A stretch of DNA of 15,390 nucleotides from an uncultured Spirochaetales bacterium (GCA_934276695.1 CAKQTF010000009.1:1-15390), one strand, 5' to 3'; positions 7,935 through 15,065 are shown, counted from the first letter of the stretch. The notes: generated by a model not told the origin, from the letters alone. Made by a program: numbers and translations.

Positions 7935-9734
7935 GGTTACCAACCTGATTCAGAAATCCAGATTGATCAGCTCACTGGTAATATGATTGAGCCACGTGTC
8001 CAGAAGGCCATAGAGACGCGAAGCGATAGAACAAAGGCATTTGCCGAAGTATTCACTCCATCATGGATATGCAACCAGATGAATAACTATGCTGATGAAA
8101 GCTGGTTTGGAAGAAAAAGCGTCTTCAATGAAGAAAAAGAACAGGCTTGGGTACCATCAGAATCCAGGATTACATTTTCAGAAGATAAACCATGGACTGA
8201 ATATGTGTATTCAAGATATCTGGAGATTACATGCGGAGAAGCACCATTTATCGTATCAAGGTACGATGCTGCAACAGGGGATATAATTCCTCTGAAAAAC
8301 AGGATAGGCATCCTTGACCGTAAACTTAGGGTTATCAATGAAAATACTGATAATGAAGATGATTGGCTTTTATGGACAACCCGAGCTTTTCAGTCTGTCT
8401 ATGGATATGAGTTTCAAGGAGATAATCTCTTAATTGCTCGTATTAACCTTCTGATAACATTTATTGAATATCTACAGAATAGATGGAATAGAGCACCATC
8501 AGAAACAGAATTAAAAACAATTGCAAACATAATCGTATGGAATATCTGGCAGATGGATGGCTTTACTAACACTATACCTTTCAGCCAAGCAACAGATGAG
8601 CAGCTTGATCTGTTTTGCTTTACTGAACAGGAAGACAATGATTGCCTGGTATTTGATTGGAGAGGATCAAAACGCTCCGTAAAATATAGATTCATAGGGG
8701 GAGAAATAAAAATGAAATTTGATTTTGCAATAGGAAATCCGCCATACCAGGGAGAGACTACAGGAAGCCAAAAAAACAGGATGCCTCCTATATATAACGA
8801 ATTTATGGAAGGTGCTTATAAGATAGCAAATGCTGTTGAACTGATTACACCTGCGAGATTTCTATTCAATGCAGGTGATACGCCAAAAGACTGGAATGAA
8901 AAGATGCTCAATGATCCTCATCTTAAGGTTCTTTACTATGAAATAAATGCCAGTAAGATTTTTCCTGGTACTGATATCAAAGGGGGCATTGCTGTAACAT
9001 ATCGTAATTATTCTCAAATTTTTGGTGCTATAGAAACTTTTACATCAACTCCTGAACTTGATTCTATTTTGCAGAAGATAAAACTTAAAAAACAAGCATC
9101 TCTTTCTTGTTTAATATTTAATAGGGGGTTATACAGATTTTCTCAAAAAGTATATCAAAAATATCCTCAAGTTAATGAGTTATTAAGTGATTCTCGCATT
9201 TTTTCAGGTGCTTTTTCGCGTCTTGGTTTTTTATTCTTAGATAAGAAACCTCAAGATGGTAAAGATTACATTGGTATTTTGGGATTGGATGGCAGAGAAC
9301 GTGCTATTAAATTCATTCCAAGAGAATATGTTGATGAAGTAAATTCCCTTGAAAAGTATAAGGTATTTGTCCCAAAATCAAATGGCTCCGGTGCTATAGG
9401 TGAAGTATTATCGACACCCATAATCGGGGAACCCCTAATCGGGCATACTGAGACATTTTTAACTATTGGCTGTTTTGAGACTAAACTAGAGGCTCTGAAT
9501 TGTCTGAATTATATAAAAACCAAGTTTGCACGAACAGCTCTAGGTATTTTGAAAGTAACCCAAGATAATCCTCCTGAAAAATGGAAATATGTACCTCTTC
9601 AGGACTTTACTTCAAATTCAGATATTAACTGGAATGTATCGATTAAGGAAATAGATAAACAACTCTACAAAAAGTATGGTTTAAGTCCTGAAGAGGTAGA
9701 ATTTATTGAGAAAAATGTCAAGGAGATGAACTAA
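7866..9734 (+). CDS. Eco57I-type N6-adenine DNA methylase, start removed by DNA inversion
   Basis: This 622-codon frame carries nearly all of a restriction-system methylase. Motif X-like AEVFTPSWICNQ is at residues 60-71, the SAM-binding motif I region YLEITCGEAPFIVSRYD around 118-134, and catalytic motif IV NPPY at 291-294. A target-recognition-like C-terminal half follows. The ATG at 7866 is not the natural start: codons up to the repeat (7922) are antisense to the helicase gene, and no ribosome binding site is present. The true first 35 codons lie on the minus strand at 10164-10268. After inversion of 7922-10176 the gene reads through in frame to 634 residues, with NPPY at 303-306. Its stop overlaps the GIY-YIG start (TAATG). 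The 3' half is visibly more AT-rich than the first half. As shown it probably yields no active enzyme. Confidence 0.9.
   Translation: MLKESFQNEACSSIIPQHYNGSYGYQPDSEIQIDQLTGNMIEPRVQKAIETRSDRTKAFAEVFTPSWICNQMNNYADESWFGRKSVFNEEKEQAWVPSESRITFSEDKPWTEYVYSRYLEITCGEAPFIVSRYDAATGDIIPLKNRIGILDRKLRVINENTDNEDDWLLWTTRAFQSVYGYEFQGDNLLIARINLLITFIEYLQNRWNRAPSETELKTIANIIVWNIWQMDGFTNTIPFSQATDEQLDLFCFTEQEDNDCLVFDWRGSKRSVKYRFIGGEIKMKFDFAIGNPPYQGETTGSQKNRMPPIYNEFMEGAYKIANAVELITPARFLFNAGDTPKDWNEKMLNDPHLKVLYYEINASKIFPGTDIKGGIAVTYRNYSQIFGAIETFTSTPELDSILQKIKLKKQASLSCLIFNRGLYRFSQKVYQKYPQVNELLSDSRIFSGAFSRLGFLFLDKKPQDGKDYIGILGLDGRERAIKFIPREYVDEVNSLEKYKVFVPKSNGSGAIGEVLSTPIIGEPLIGHTETFLTIGCFETKLEALNCLNYIKTKFARTALGILKVTQDNPPEKWKYVPLQDFTSNSDINWNVSIKEIDKQLYKKYGLSPEEVEFIEKNVKEMN
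7922..7934 (+). repeat. Left inverted repeat of the invertible block
   Basis: TAATGGCTCTTAT matches the reverse complement of 10164-10176 perfectly. Extending inward to 16 bp gives 15 of 16 matches (TAATGGCTCTTATGGT against TAATGGCTCTTATAGT). Bases outside the repeat do not match. Confidence 0.9.
9720..9725 (+). promoter_or_regulatory. Ribosome binding site of the GIY-YIG-helicase gene
   Basis: AAGGAG lies 8 nt before the ATG at 9734 and inside the end of the methylase frame. It supports the start and, with the TAATG overlap, translational coupling of the two genes. Confidence 0.75.
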
Positions 9735-10177
9735 TGAGAACTCCTGCCTTAAATACAAGCAAAACTATCATTCCGATGTGCTATGCATATACTACTCCTG
9801 GTGTTTCTTCAAATAATGGTTGGATTAAAATTGGATATACAGAAGCACAGACTGTAGAGGATAGAATTAAACAGCAGACTCATACTGCAAGGATTGAAGC
9901 TCATGAAGAATGGCGTGGCTCTGCAATATATGATGATGGCTCTGGCGAATCATTCACAGATCATGATTTCCATGCATATCTGGCCAAAAATGAGATTGAG
10001 CGATCTCCGAGCACTGAATGGTTTAAGACAACTGCTTCATATTCACAGGCTCTGTTTTACAAGTTCAAAAGTAAGCGTTTCAGTGGAATCAGATCGACAT
10101 CAATAAACACTTACACACTAAGGGAGGAACAGGCTGAAGCTGTTAGTATGGCAGTAGGATACTATAAGAGCCATTAG
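9734..10177 (+). CDS. GIY-YIG (T5orf172-type) nuclease domain, N-terminal piece of the helicase protein
   Basis: A 147-residue frame with a T5orf172/GIY-YIG core: IPMCYAYTTPG then WIKIGYTEA (about 31-39), VEDRIKQQTHTA with the conserved Arg, and EEWRGSAIYDDGSG. The family cleaves DNA phosphodiester bonds. The ORF ends abruptly with YTLREEQAEAVSMAVGYYKSH and a TAG at 10175-10177. LREEQ looks like the Q-motif that normally precedes helicase motif I, so the end is unnatural. The stop is created by the inversion junction at 10164-10176. With the block inverted, YYKSH continues directly into YNAEVLWNCKPRFGKT of the minus-strand helicase. As shown, a stand-alone nuclease domain could be made only if something transcribes this strand. 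Confidence 0.88.
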   Translation: MRTPALNTSKTIIPMCYAYTTPGVSSNNGWIKIGYTEAQTVEDRIKQQTHTARIEAHEEWRGSAIYDDGSGESFTDHDFHAYLAKNEIERSPSTEWFKTTASYSQALFYKFKSKRFSGIRSTSINTYTLREEQAEAVSMAVGYYKSH

Positions 10178-10268
10178 TCCAAAGGATATTCTTCTTTGAA
10201 GTCTTATCCTTCAATAACAAATGCAGTACTCGTCGTATATTAAAATCCTCTAAATCTATTAAATCCAT
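10143..10268 (-). CDS. Methylase N-terminal fragment left outside the inverted block
   Basis: A minus-strand frame starts at the ATG in 10266-10268, only 5 nt after the stop of the GmrSD-like gene, and reads MDLIDLEDFNIRRVLHLL, then KDKTSKKNILWTNGSY. In the shown orientation it then runs into SILLPY and a TAA at 10143-10145 (41 residues). In the inverted orientation GSY is followed by GYQPDSEIQIDQLTGN, i.e. the start of the methylase now at 7935-9734. Residues up to Tyr35 (through the repeat) are natural; the last six are junction-derived. The position right behind the GmrSD-like gene shows that the operon runs on the minus strand in the ON state. Confidence 0.82.
   Translation of the reverse strand: MDLIDLEDFNIRRVLHLLLKDKTSKKNILWTNGSYSILLPY
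10164..10176 (-). repeat. Right inverted repeat of the invertible block
   Basis: ATAAGAGCCATTA on the plus strand, the exact complement of the left repeat. It encodes the terminal YKSH codons of the GIY-YIG ORF on one strand and NGSY of the methylase fragment on the other, so it is coding in both genes. Confidence 0.9.
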
Positions 10269-10273
10269 TAGCT

Positions 10274-12277
10274 CTACTTCTCTATATCTGTCAATCTAAT
10301 GCCATTATAAGTCCAATACAAAGCACCTTGATATGCACCAGATGCAGTTACAGTGCCTTTCCTAGTATAGATTTCTCGTGTTAATGGCGATAATTTCCAT
10401 TGTTTTCCTTCATAACAAACTTCCCTATCACTGACTACTGTGGCTGTTATACTGCTATCATCAGCAAAATGGATTTCTTCTCCTATAAGACCAATTCTCT
10501 CGAAAGAAAACATTTTGTTTTCTTTAATTGAAAAATTATTTGTCCGCCTCATCAAATCTGGAATAGGGAGGACATCTTCTAATAGTGTTTTTATAAGCCA
10601 ATCTCTGCGAGCTATAATGGACTGCTCATCCCATTGAGAACAGTTTGTAATGCCAGTATTTGCAATCTGAAGACCTGCTTTTTCATGATAAATCGCCTTC
10701 TTCTCTACAAACTTTTTCTGTCCTAACTCCTGATTATGACGGATAAGCGTAAGATTTCCCAGATTATTCACATACTCTGTGTGTATCTCTTCTGCATTAT
10801 CTCCTAGTTCTTTTACCCAATCATTATTCAACACCTGGGGCATTATATGTTCAATCTGCAAAGCTTTTTCTGTTAGATTTGGTCTGCTTTTTGTAATACT
10901 TTCTTCAATTAAAGCTAGATACAATTTACAATAATTGAAATTATAGAAATTGAAGAATTCAAGTTTCTTTCTTATATCTATATCATTTGGCAAACGTGAA
11001 TTACTTTCCTGATTAGCCAATATCTTAAACATCTCGCTTTTCTTATCGGATGCAAACTCTAGAGATGTTATTTTCCCTGTTAATGCAGGAAAATTCTTAT
11101 TCTCTGCAGAAGTTATGCCAAGCAATCTGCGCCTTAAGCAATAAATTCTCAGAGCTTCAAGAATATCTACAATTTCAGCACTGCTGAACACACCCTGCTT
11201 CCATTTGCTTAAAAGCACTAATATCAATGAATAAGCAGTTGAAACCTTAATAAGCCTAAAATCTTTAAGAATCATATCAACCTTATCATTACCAGTGGTC
11301 GAATCTGAAATTATAGAAGAGTACAGTAAAGCTTTAGAACATAAATCCTTCAATAGTTCTTCAACATCAATTTTGTTACCATCGACAGTATTACCGAAAA
11401 GCATTTTGAATTCATAGTAAAGCTTCTTATAATTTGCTTCAGTAGCCTTCATGTATGACTTCATACCATAGCCCTGCATGTAGTCTCTAATATAATCTGA
11501 AATTTCGCCAGATAGTGTTCTCTCTATCTCAAGCCAGTACTTTTTATATAACTCATCCTGCTTTCTGTGAGTAAGTCCTAACATCATATAATTCCTTACA
11601 AGATCAGCAAGAGATAATGGCTTACCTAGAGAATTCATTGATTCAAATATCTCCTGAGGATTTTCCCAAGTTTTCTCTCTAGGTTCTAATTGCAGAGTAA
11701 CAATACTAAACAAACCAAGTCCAGAATCAATAAGCTTACAAATATCAATACCATCATTTTTCAAATTCACAAGTTTGTTATAGAAATATTTGTAGTTCTT
11801 ATAGATTGTTGATTTCTTCTCTGATTCACTAAGTTCAAGATTATATATAAGCTTCTTATAAGATTCCCAATCAACTTCAACTTGCTTCAGCTTTATCTTG
11901 TATTCACTATCTCCTATTGCTTCCTCGTTGCAAAGATACTTTCTATTTATATGTTTCTTGATTCCATCATTATCGATAATATCTCTGACAGCCAACATAA
12001 ATAACATCGTAGTAGTAATTCTTTGCTGTCCATCAATTAGTATAAATTGCCGAGGAAGACCTAACGCCTGCTCTCTTTCTGCAAAAAAAGTAATAGTACC
12101 AATAAAATGCTCGATATGTTTTCCATGAAGATTTGCCTCATAGGTTTTCTTAATATCCTTCAAAAATACATCACATTGCTCTTCTGTCCATTCATAATTT
12201 CTCTGATATGGCGGAATAAAAAAAGTCAAATCGTTATTCGATAAAAGGAATAACAGTTTCGTTTCAGTAGCAATCAT
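10274..12277 (-). CDS. GmrSD-like nuclease: DUF262 - DUF1524 - RAMA-like C-terminus
   Basis: A 667-residue protein. The DUF262 (GmrS/ParB-like) N-terminus has IPPYQRNYEW (21-30) and the nucleotide-binding DGQQR (82-86). The DUF1524 (GmrD, HNH-type) region has EHIMPQ from residue 476 and YVNNLGNLTLI about 502-512. The last 60-70 residues (YEGKQWKLSPLTREIY then SGAYQGALYW) resemble RAMA-type modules often attached to modification-linked proteins. GmrSD and its relatives (SspE, BrxU) are NTP-dependent nucleases that act on or are controlled by modified DNA; that role is inferred. The start ATG at 12275-12277 has no strong Shine-Dalgarno sequence. The stop lies 5 nt before the true methylase start at 10268, so it heads the restriction operon on this strand. 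It lies outside the inverted block and stays intact in either orientation. Confidence 0.88.
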   Translation of the reverse strand: MIATETKLLFLLSNNDLTFFIPPYQRNYEWTEEQCDVFLKDIKKTYEANLHGKHIEHFIGTITFFAEREQALGLPRQFILIDGQQRITTTMLFMLAVRDIIDNDGIKKHINRKYLCNEEAIGDSEYKIKLKQVEVDWESYKKLIYNLELSESEKKSTIYKNYKYFYNKLVNLKNDGIDICKLIDSGLGLFSIVTLQLEPREKTWENPQEIFESMNSLGKPLSLADLVRNYMMLGLTHRKQDELYKKYWLEIERTLSGEISDYIRDYMQGYGMKSYMKATEANYKKLYYEFKMLFGNTVDGNKIDVEELLKDLCSKALLYSSIISDSTTGNDKVDMILKDFRLIKVSTAYSLILVLLSKWKQGVFSSAEIVDILEALRIYCLRRRLLGITSAENKNFPALTGKITSLEFASDKKSEMFKILANQESNSRLPNDIDIRKKLEFFNFYNFNYCKLYLALIEESITKSRPNLTEKALQIEHIMPQVLNNDWVKELGDNAEEIHTEYVNNLGNLTLIRHNQELGQKKFVEKKAIYHEKAGLQIANTGITNCSQWDEQSIIARRDWLIKTLLEDVLPIPDLMRRTNNFSIKENKMFSFERIGLIGEEIHFADDSSITATVVSDREVCYEGKQWKLSPLTREIYTRKGTVTASGAYQGALYWTYNGIRLTDIEK

Positions 12278-12359
12278 AATTCATATTACATCATACAGAG
12301 ATTCAAATATCCACATAATTTCCTGAAGTAAAAAACAACTGTAGTCTAATATAATCTTA

Positions 12360-12839
12360 TCACTTATCAATGCTCAGACAATAATGCCCATATTCACCGG
12401 TGTCTGCTTCCTTTATGAGCCCAAGTTCCTTCATCTTCTTAACAAGTGCACTTGCTGGTGACTTTGATATCCCGCATGTTTCAGCAATATCAGATCTGGT
12501 GAAAGGTTCAGAAAGCCCGAATCGCATATATAGCGCCATTATATTATCTCTTGTAGGAGTACTCAGATTGAAAGACTCCAAGCGAGTCTTAAAGTCCTGT
12601 TTTTCTGCTAGAAGTCCTGTTTTTTCTTCATTAAAGTCCTGTTTTTCTGCTAGTAGTCCTGTTTTTCCTTCATAATTCAAGTTCGGTAATGTCACTATGA
12701 AATCAGATGAAGATGATATAAATACAGGCTTTTTCTCATCTGTATAGTTAGAACATGACCGATACCATTCAATAATCTTTTCTAATCCACTCCCCTGCCT
12801 CTCCATATAGCCCAGGCGGGAAAAACCATCAGCTACCAC
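12360..12839 (-). CDS. C-terminal piece of an AlbA_2/ATP-binding-type transcriptional regulator with winged helix
   Basis: A frame of 159 codons whose only early start is a GTG with no ribosome binding site. It begins inside a conserved block (DGFSRLGYMERQGSGLEKI), the end of the divergent ATP-binding domain of COG2865-type regulators. A linker with a duplicated 14-residue unit (KTGLLAEKQDF twice) follows, then a winged-helix domain near the C-terminus (FTRSDIAETCGISKSPASAL). Coding similarity extends upstream to about 12966 in two frames, so the shown start is artificial and the gene is broken. Its stop is 82 bp before the GmrSD-like gene. A short DNA-binding fragment might still be made, but a functional regulator is unlikely. 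Confidence 0.6.
   Translation of the reverse strand: MVADGFSRLGYMERQGSGLEKIIEWYRSCSNYTDEKKPVFISSSSDFIVTLPNLNYEGKTGLLAEKQDFNEEKTGLLAEKQDFKTRLESFNLSTPTRDNIMALYMRFGLSEPFTRSDIAETCGISKSPASALVKKMKELGLIKEADTGEYGHYCLSIDK
12591..12674 (-). repeat. Two tandem copies of a 42-bp unit inside the regulator gene
   Basis: Units 12591-12632 and 12633-12674 differ at only a few bases. Each itself contains two AGTCCTGTTTTT half-units on the plus strand. The period of 42 keeps the frame and encodes a 14-residue duplicated linker around KTGLLAEKQDF. Confidence 0.75.
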
Positions 12840-12966
12840 AGGATTACGCCTTATCGATGAAATCTCACTGATATCCTTATTCTGTATTAAACATCCATCC
12901 CCCCCCAGAAGAGAAAACAGTCATTCCGTCTTCAAGAATATCAATAAGAACCTCAATATTATGTAT
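12840..12966 (-). pseudogene. Upstream remnant of the same regulator, frameshifted at a G8 run
   Basis: The minus strand encodes NIEVLIDILEDGMTVFSSGG, then a run of eight G (C8 at 12899-12906), then DGCLIQNKDISEISSIRRNP leading into the 12360-12839 frame. Related proteins have a ...SPGG..DG... pattern at this point. Seven G would keep both halves in frame; eight shifts the frame to a nearby stop. Upstream the frame ends at TAA (12967-12969), and the N-terminal AlbA_2 domain is missing. Confidence 0.7.
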
Positions 12967-13084
12967 TTATAACCAAATACATGGAATTTCTATTTAGCAA
13001 AAATCCATCAATTGGAAAAATGAGTAATAGCAATGAGCAAAACAGAAAAATAATGATAAAATGCTAAATAGGTGGACAACACAG
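12967..13084. other. AT-rich gap with two inverted repeats
   Basis: One palindrome, ATGTATTT-ATAACC-AAATACAT (12961-12982), lies exactly where the regulator remnant loses its frame. A second perfect 10-bp pair, CTATTTAGCA (12990-12999) and TGCTAAATAG (13062-13071), encloses 62 bp just before the next pseudogene. No open frame or target-site duplication was seen. They could be a small element or operator sites. Confidence 0.45.
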
Positions 13085-14259
13085 ATGATTAAGAGAGAAA
13101 TACCTAGCTGAAATCAGAGGATTCTATGACAGTGATCTAATCAAAGTAATCACTGGAGTAAGGCGATGTGGCAAAAGCATTCTGCTTGAGCAGATTCAGA
13201 ATGAGATCAGAAAGAAAAGCAACAATATCATCAGAATCGATTTTGAAGATAGAGCAAGCACAAATACAATAAATACCTGGAATGACATTACTGATCTTAT
13301 TTAATCACAAAGAAAAGATGGGCTCTGCTATGTATTCCTTGATGAAGTTCAGGAAATCCATGAGTGGGCAATTGCTGTCAGAACCCTCAGAAAAAGAAAT
13401 TGCTCAGTATTCATAACCGGATCTAATTCAAAACTGCTATCAAGCGAATTCACAAAGGAATTATCAGGGAGATATGTAGCTTTCAGAATCCGCCCGTTCG
13501 TATACAAGGAAATGGCTGCATATGCAGAAGAGCTCGGGAAAAAATGACAATTTCTGATTATCTTATCTGGGGAGGATTCCCCAAAAGGCTTGAACTATCA
13601 GAAATGACCAGCGAAGATATCTAAATGATCTTGATGAGACAATAGTAATGAACGACATAATATGCCGTTACAATATCAGAAAAGCACGGGACTTCAGAAA
13701 AGTAGCAAATTTTATTCTTCTGTCAAATCCAAGGATCTATTCATCAAGATCAATTGCTTCTCATATGAAGAACAATGGAATTGAAATCACGGCAAATACT
13801 ATACAGAAATGGATCTCATATCTAAAAGAAGCATATGTGATTGACCAGATTCCAAGATATTCACGCAAAGCAAAGAAAGAGCTGAAAGAAAGCAGAAAAC
13901 TCTATAATTGCGATGTTGCTCTCAATTCAATCAGGGTATCAGATGGAAGATTCGACATAACACACAATATGGAGAATATCGTATACAACGAACTCATATT
14001 CAGAGGATACTCTCTAAGCGTTTATGATAACAATGGAAAGGAAATAGATTTTCTGGCAGAAAAAGATTCAAAACGATACTTTATACAGGTAGCATATTCT
14101 GTTGTAGATGAGAAAGCATATAAAAGGGAATTCAGAGCTTTCGGAAACCTGCCTCAGATTGACAGGAAGGTAATCATCACAAATGATGACATTGACTATT
14201 CAACAAGCAATGTCCAGCATATTAGGCTCTCTGATTTTCTTACTGGAACGGAATTATAA
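13085..14259 (+). pseudogene. AAA_14/DUF4143 ATPase, decayed by frameshifts and a stop
   Basis: The whole length of a COG1373 ATPase is recognisable across frames. It starts MIKRE, then YLAEIRGFYDSDLIKVITGV, Walker A GVRRCGKS, Walker B-like YVFLDEVQE, VFITGSNSKLLSSEF, LSGRYVAFRIRPFVYKEM and MTISDYLIWGGFPKRLEL. An intact last part of 203 codons (13648-14259) contains NIVYNELIFRGYSLSVYDN, KEIDFLAE and YFIQVAYS. Visible lesions are a frameshift near 13102, an in-frame TAA after DITDLI (about 13301), a frameshift in the A6 run near 13540, and another near 13620. Similar in layout to the intact gene at 3544 but clearly diverged in sequence, so not a recent copy. The remaining C-terminal ORF lacks the ATPase core. 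Confidence 0.85.
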
Positions 14260-14289
14260 TGATAATAGTGCTTTTATGCTTTAATTATT

Positions 14290-14868
14290 TTCAGCAGCTT
14301 CAGAGAATACAGGACTGATGAATTCCTCAAATGTATCAGGGGATATCGGAATGCATCAGATACCATCAAAGGATGGCGCCAGTTCCTGTTGATTCATTTC
14401 CTGCATATTACCTCAGACCATACAGGAAATGCTCAAAGAGAATACCTGGAAATATGGCAAAGTTCTATTTCTTTGATGGCGGTGCTGCAAGGGCAGCCGT
14501 AGGAATACCTGTTCCATCTGATACAAAGACTGAGTATGGCAAGATGCTTGAGAACTGCATCTTCATGTAGATGAAGGCATATATCGACTGCAATATGACA
14601 GATGATGAGCTCTGCTTCTGGAGAACACGTGGAGGATATGAAGCAGACTTCATCATCGAGCATAAAGCCGCAATCGGGATAAAGACATCAAAGAACATAA
14701 CAAGTAAGAAACTGCGAGAACTAAGAGCTTCCAGAAAAGAGAATGCTGTGAATGATTACATCATCGTATGCCAGGAGCTTTTTTGAGCGTACCACTGAAG
14801 ATGGGATCAGGATAATTCCATGAAAGCAGTTTATGGATAAGCTGTGGAATTGGGAGATAATCCTCTGA
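14290..14868 (+). pseudogene. Second decayed DUF4143 ATPase, C-terminal half only
   Basis: Pieces in three frames line up with a DUF4143 protein. First come FREYRTDEFLKCIRGYRNAS and DTIKGWRQFL, then after a frameshift near 14400 YLRPYRKCSKRIPGNMAKFY and FFDGGAARAAVGIPVPSDT. KMLENCIFM ends at a TAG (14568-14570). MKAYIDCNMTDDELCFWRTR, YEADFIIEHKAAIGIKTSKN and NDYIIVCQELF follow, then a shift at the T6 run near 14780 into ERTTEDGIRIIP, a TGA where Trp is likely, and KQFMDKLWNW to a final TGA. The ATPase domain is absent. Sequence between 14260 and 14290 shows nothing else. Confidence 0.78.
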
Positions 14869-15002
14869 TTAAAATGCAATGCTATTCTAGTAGGCTGAAT
14901 CTCAATGGCTAATACTGCTTCTATTCAGAATTGCAGCGTACAGCATATTGAGAATAAAATTATAAAATAACTGCAATATTGCTGCCAGTGCATTATTTCT
15001 CA

Positions 15003-15039
15003 GTTTACAAAACTCAATACTATTATTATATTTGTAAAC
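15003..15039 (+). promoter_or_regulatory. Promoter with overlapping 9-bp inverted repeat for the XRE-type regulator
   Basis: TTTACA (15004-15009) and TATATT (15027-15032) are separated by 17 bp, a good sigma-70-type promoter. The perfect arms GTTTACAAA (15003-15011) and TTTGTAAAC (15031-15039) cover both promoter elements, as expected for an autorepressor operator. The regulator ATG is at 15066, with an AAGAGA ribosome binding site just before it. Confidence 0.65.
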
Positions 15040-15065
15040 ACAGAATTATTAATTAAGAGAAAAAA

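Larger units (their letters stand above)
7922..10176. other. Probable invertible DNA segment carrying parts of two restriction genes
   Basis: A 2,255-bp block bounded by perfect 13-bp inverted repeats. It carries codons 32-634 of a methylase and codons 1-148 of a GIY-YIG-helicase gene on the plus strand, while the remaining parts of both genes lie outside on the minus strand. Inverting the block restores both reading frames at once with no extra or missing base. No stop or frameshift has accumulated in any of the four pieces, so inversion is recent or reversible. No recombinase is encoded in the window. Confidence 0.88.

Noticed and set aside
7922..10176. Insertion sequence or transposon explanation for the block between the 13-bp repeats
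   Set aside because: There is no transposase and no target-site duplication, and the contents are the missing halves of the flanking genes, which fits inversion rather than insertion.
12278..12359. A promoter for the GmrSD-like gene
   Set aside because: The 82-bp gap is AT-rich but no -35/-10 pair with standard spacing was convincing; the promoter may lie here or further upstream.
12591..12674. CRISPR-like repetition (AGTCCTGTTTTT four times)
   Set aside because: Units are contiguous, in frame within a coding region and lack unique spacers.
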